In this document: one piece after another, positions 21,943-22,152 of the stretch
Numbering within the stretch: position 1 is the first letter of the stretch
How the letters are laid out: the number at the start of each line of letters is the position of its first letter
Origin: a virus
Length of the DNA: 22,152 bases
Reading direction: 5' to 3' (one strand)
IMG/VR virus record: IMGVR_UViG_3300009436_000125
Coordinates: 1-22,152 of that record
Program-made: the position numbers and the translations under genes
Notes under the pieces: model-generated
What the model was told of the DNA's origin: nothing
Databases searched by the model: none
Seen by the model: the letters and a program-made list of their open reading frames with translations, nothing else

Positions 21943-22152
21943 ATGCGTAAACAAGTACAACTAGACCTAGGAACACCAGCGTTATCTCCAACAGCAGCAC
22001 GTGGAGGACAATATAATGTGGCTGTCGCACCTACGCCAAAGACAAACTCGGCGTTACAACTAGCGCAAGCGTTGCGACGCACTCCGCAAGTCTTAGGGCA
22101 AGCATCTAACATCGCTAAGGAGATGGGAGCTGAAGCAGCAGCATCTACTATG
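21943..22152 (+). CDS. Internal virion protein C (gp15-like), N-terminal part
   Basis: The frame opens at ATG 21943, two bases after the gp14-like stop, and runs off the window after 70 codons. It begins MRKQVQLDLGTPALSPTAAR and continues LQLAQALRRTPQVLGQASNI, an N-terminus typical for podovirus inner core proteins of the gp15 type. In T7 gp15 spans the periplasm as part of the DNA ejection machine. The family call rests on gene order and this short segment. Confidence 0.75.
   Translation, partial: MRKQVQLDLGTPALSPTAARGGQYNVAVAPTPKTNSALQLAQALRRTPQVLGQASNIAKEMGAEAAASTM

Noticed and set aside
1-22152. CRISPR arrays, insertion sequences, integrase or attachment site
   Set aside because: No regularly spaced repeats, transposase or recombinase frames are seen. 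An integrase outside the window cannot be excluded.

Overview
This window is part of the genome of a T7-like podovirus (Autographiviridae type). Every convincing gene lies on the + strand. The order is the T7 order: single-subunit RNA polymerase, SSB (gp2.5), endonuclease I (gp3), primase-helicase (gp4), DNA polymerase (gp5), 5'-3' exonuclease (gp6), then portal (gp8), scaffold (gp9), major capsid (gp10), tail tubes A and B (gp11, gp12) and internal virion proteins gp13, gp14 and the start of gp15. The host cannot be read from the window. Almost no gene has a Shine-Dalgarno sequence, which suggests a host or phage that does not depend on SD pairing. Base composition and accessory content look environmental, probably aquatic, but that is inference.

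Layout. Positions 1-931: end of the early region, with a DUF551-like gene end, a 28-residue membrane microprotein, a 62-residue unknown and an HNH protein. A 24-bp repeat recurs three times here, and its stop and start codons are used by the genes it separates. 932-1332: non-coding control region upstream of the RNA polymerase gene, with GTGACAAA iterons (including a 20-bp direct repeat with one mismatch) and a sigma70-like promoter. 1333-10140: transcription, replication and nucleotide-metabolism genes, tightly packed and often overlapping, including a PD-(D/E)XK-like nuclease and a dATP/dGTP diphosphohydrolase-like gene. 10186-12445: small virion-type proteins and a large LamG plus SGNH/acetylesterase protein just before the portal gene. 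12446-12608: non-coding region with a phage-promoter-like sequence and a large structured inverted repeat. 12609-17069: portal, scaffold, an inserted four-gene lysis cassette with overlapping reading frames, and major capsid. A strong intrinsic terminator at 17087-17121 is followed by a free-standing endonuclease VII-like HNH gene, then the tail and internal core genes to the end of the window.

How it works together. Host polymerase probably transcribes the early genes and the phage RNA polymerase; the phage polymerase then reads the replication and virion genes from its own promoters. Candidate sites are proposed from sequence resemblance only. Replication-region genes are preceded by ACAC-rich leaders and virion genes by TAATAT-type leaders, a contrast that may reflect translation control. 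The most unusual features are the repeat-bounded early cassettes, the iteron region before the polymerase, the two leader classes, the esterase gene ahead of the portal, the structured element at 12503-12587 and the nested lysis cassette between scaffold and capsid.
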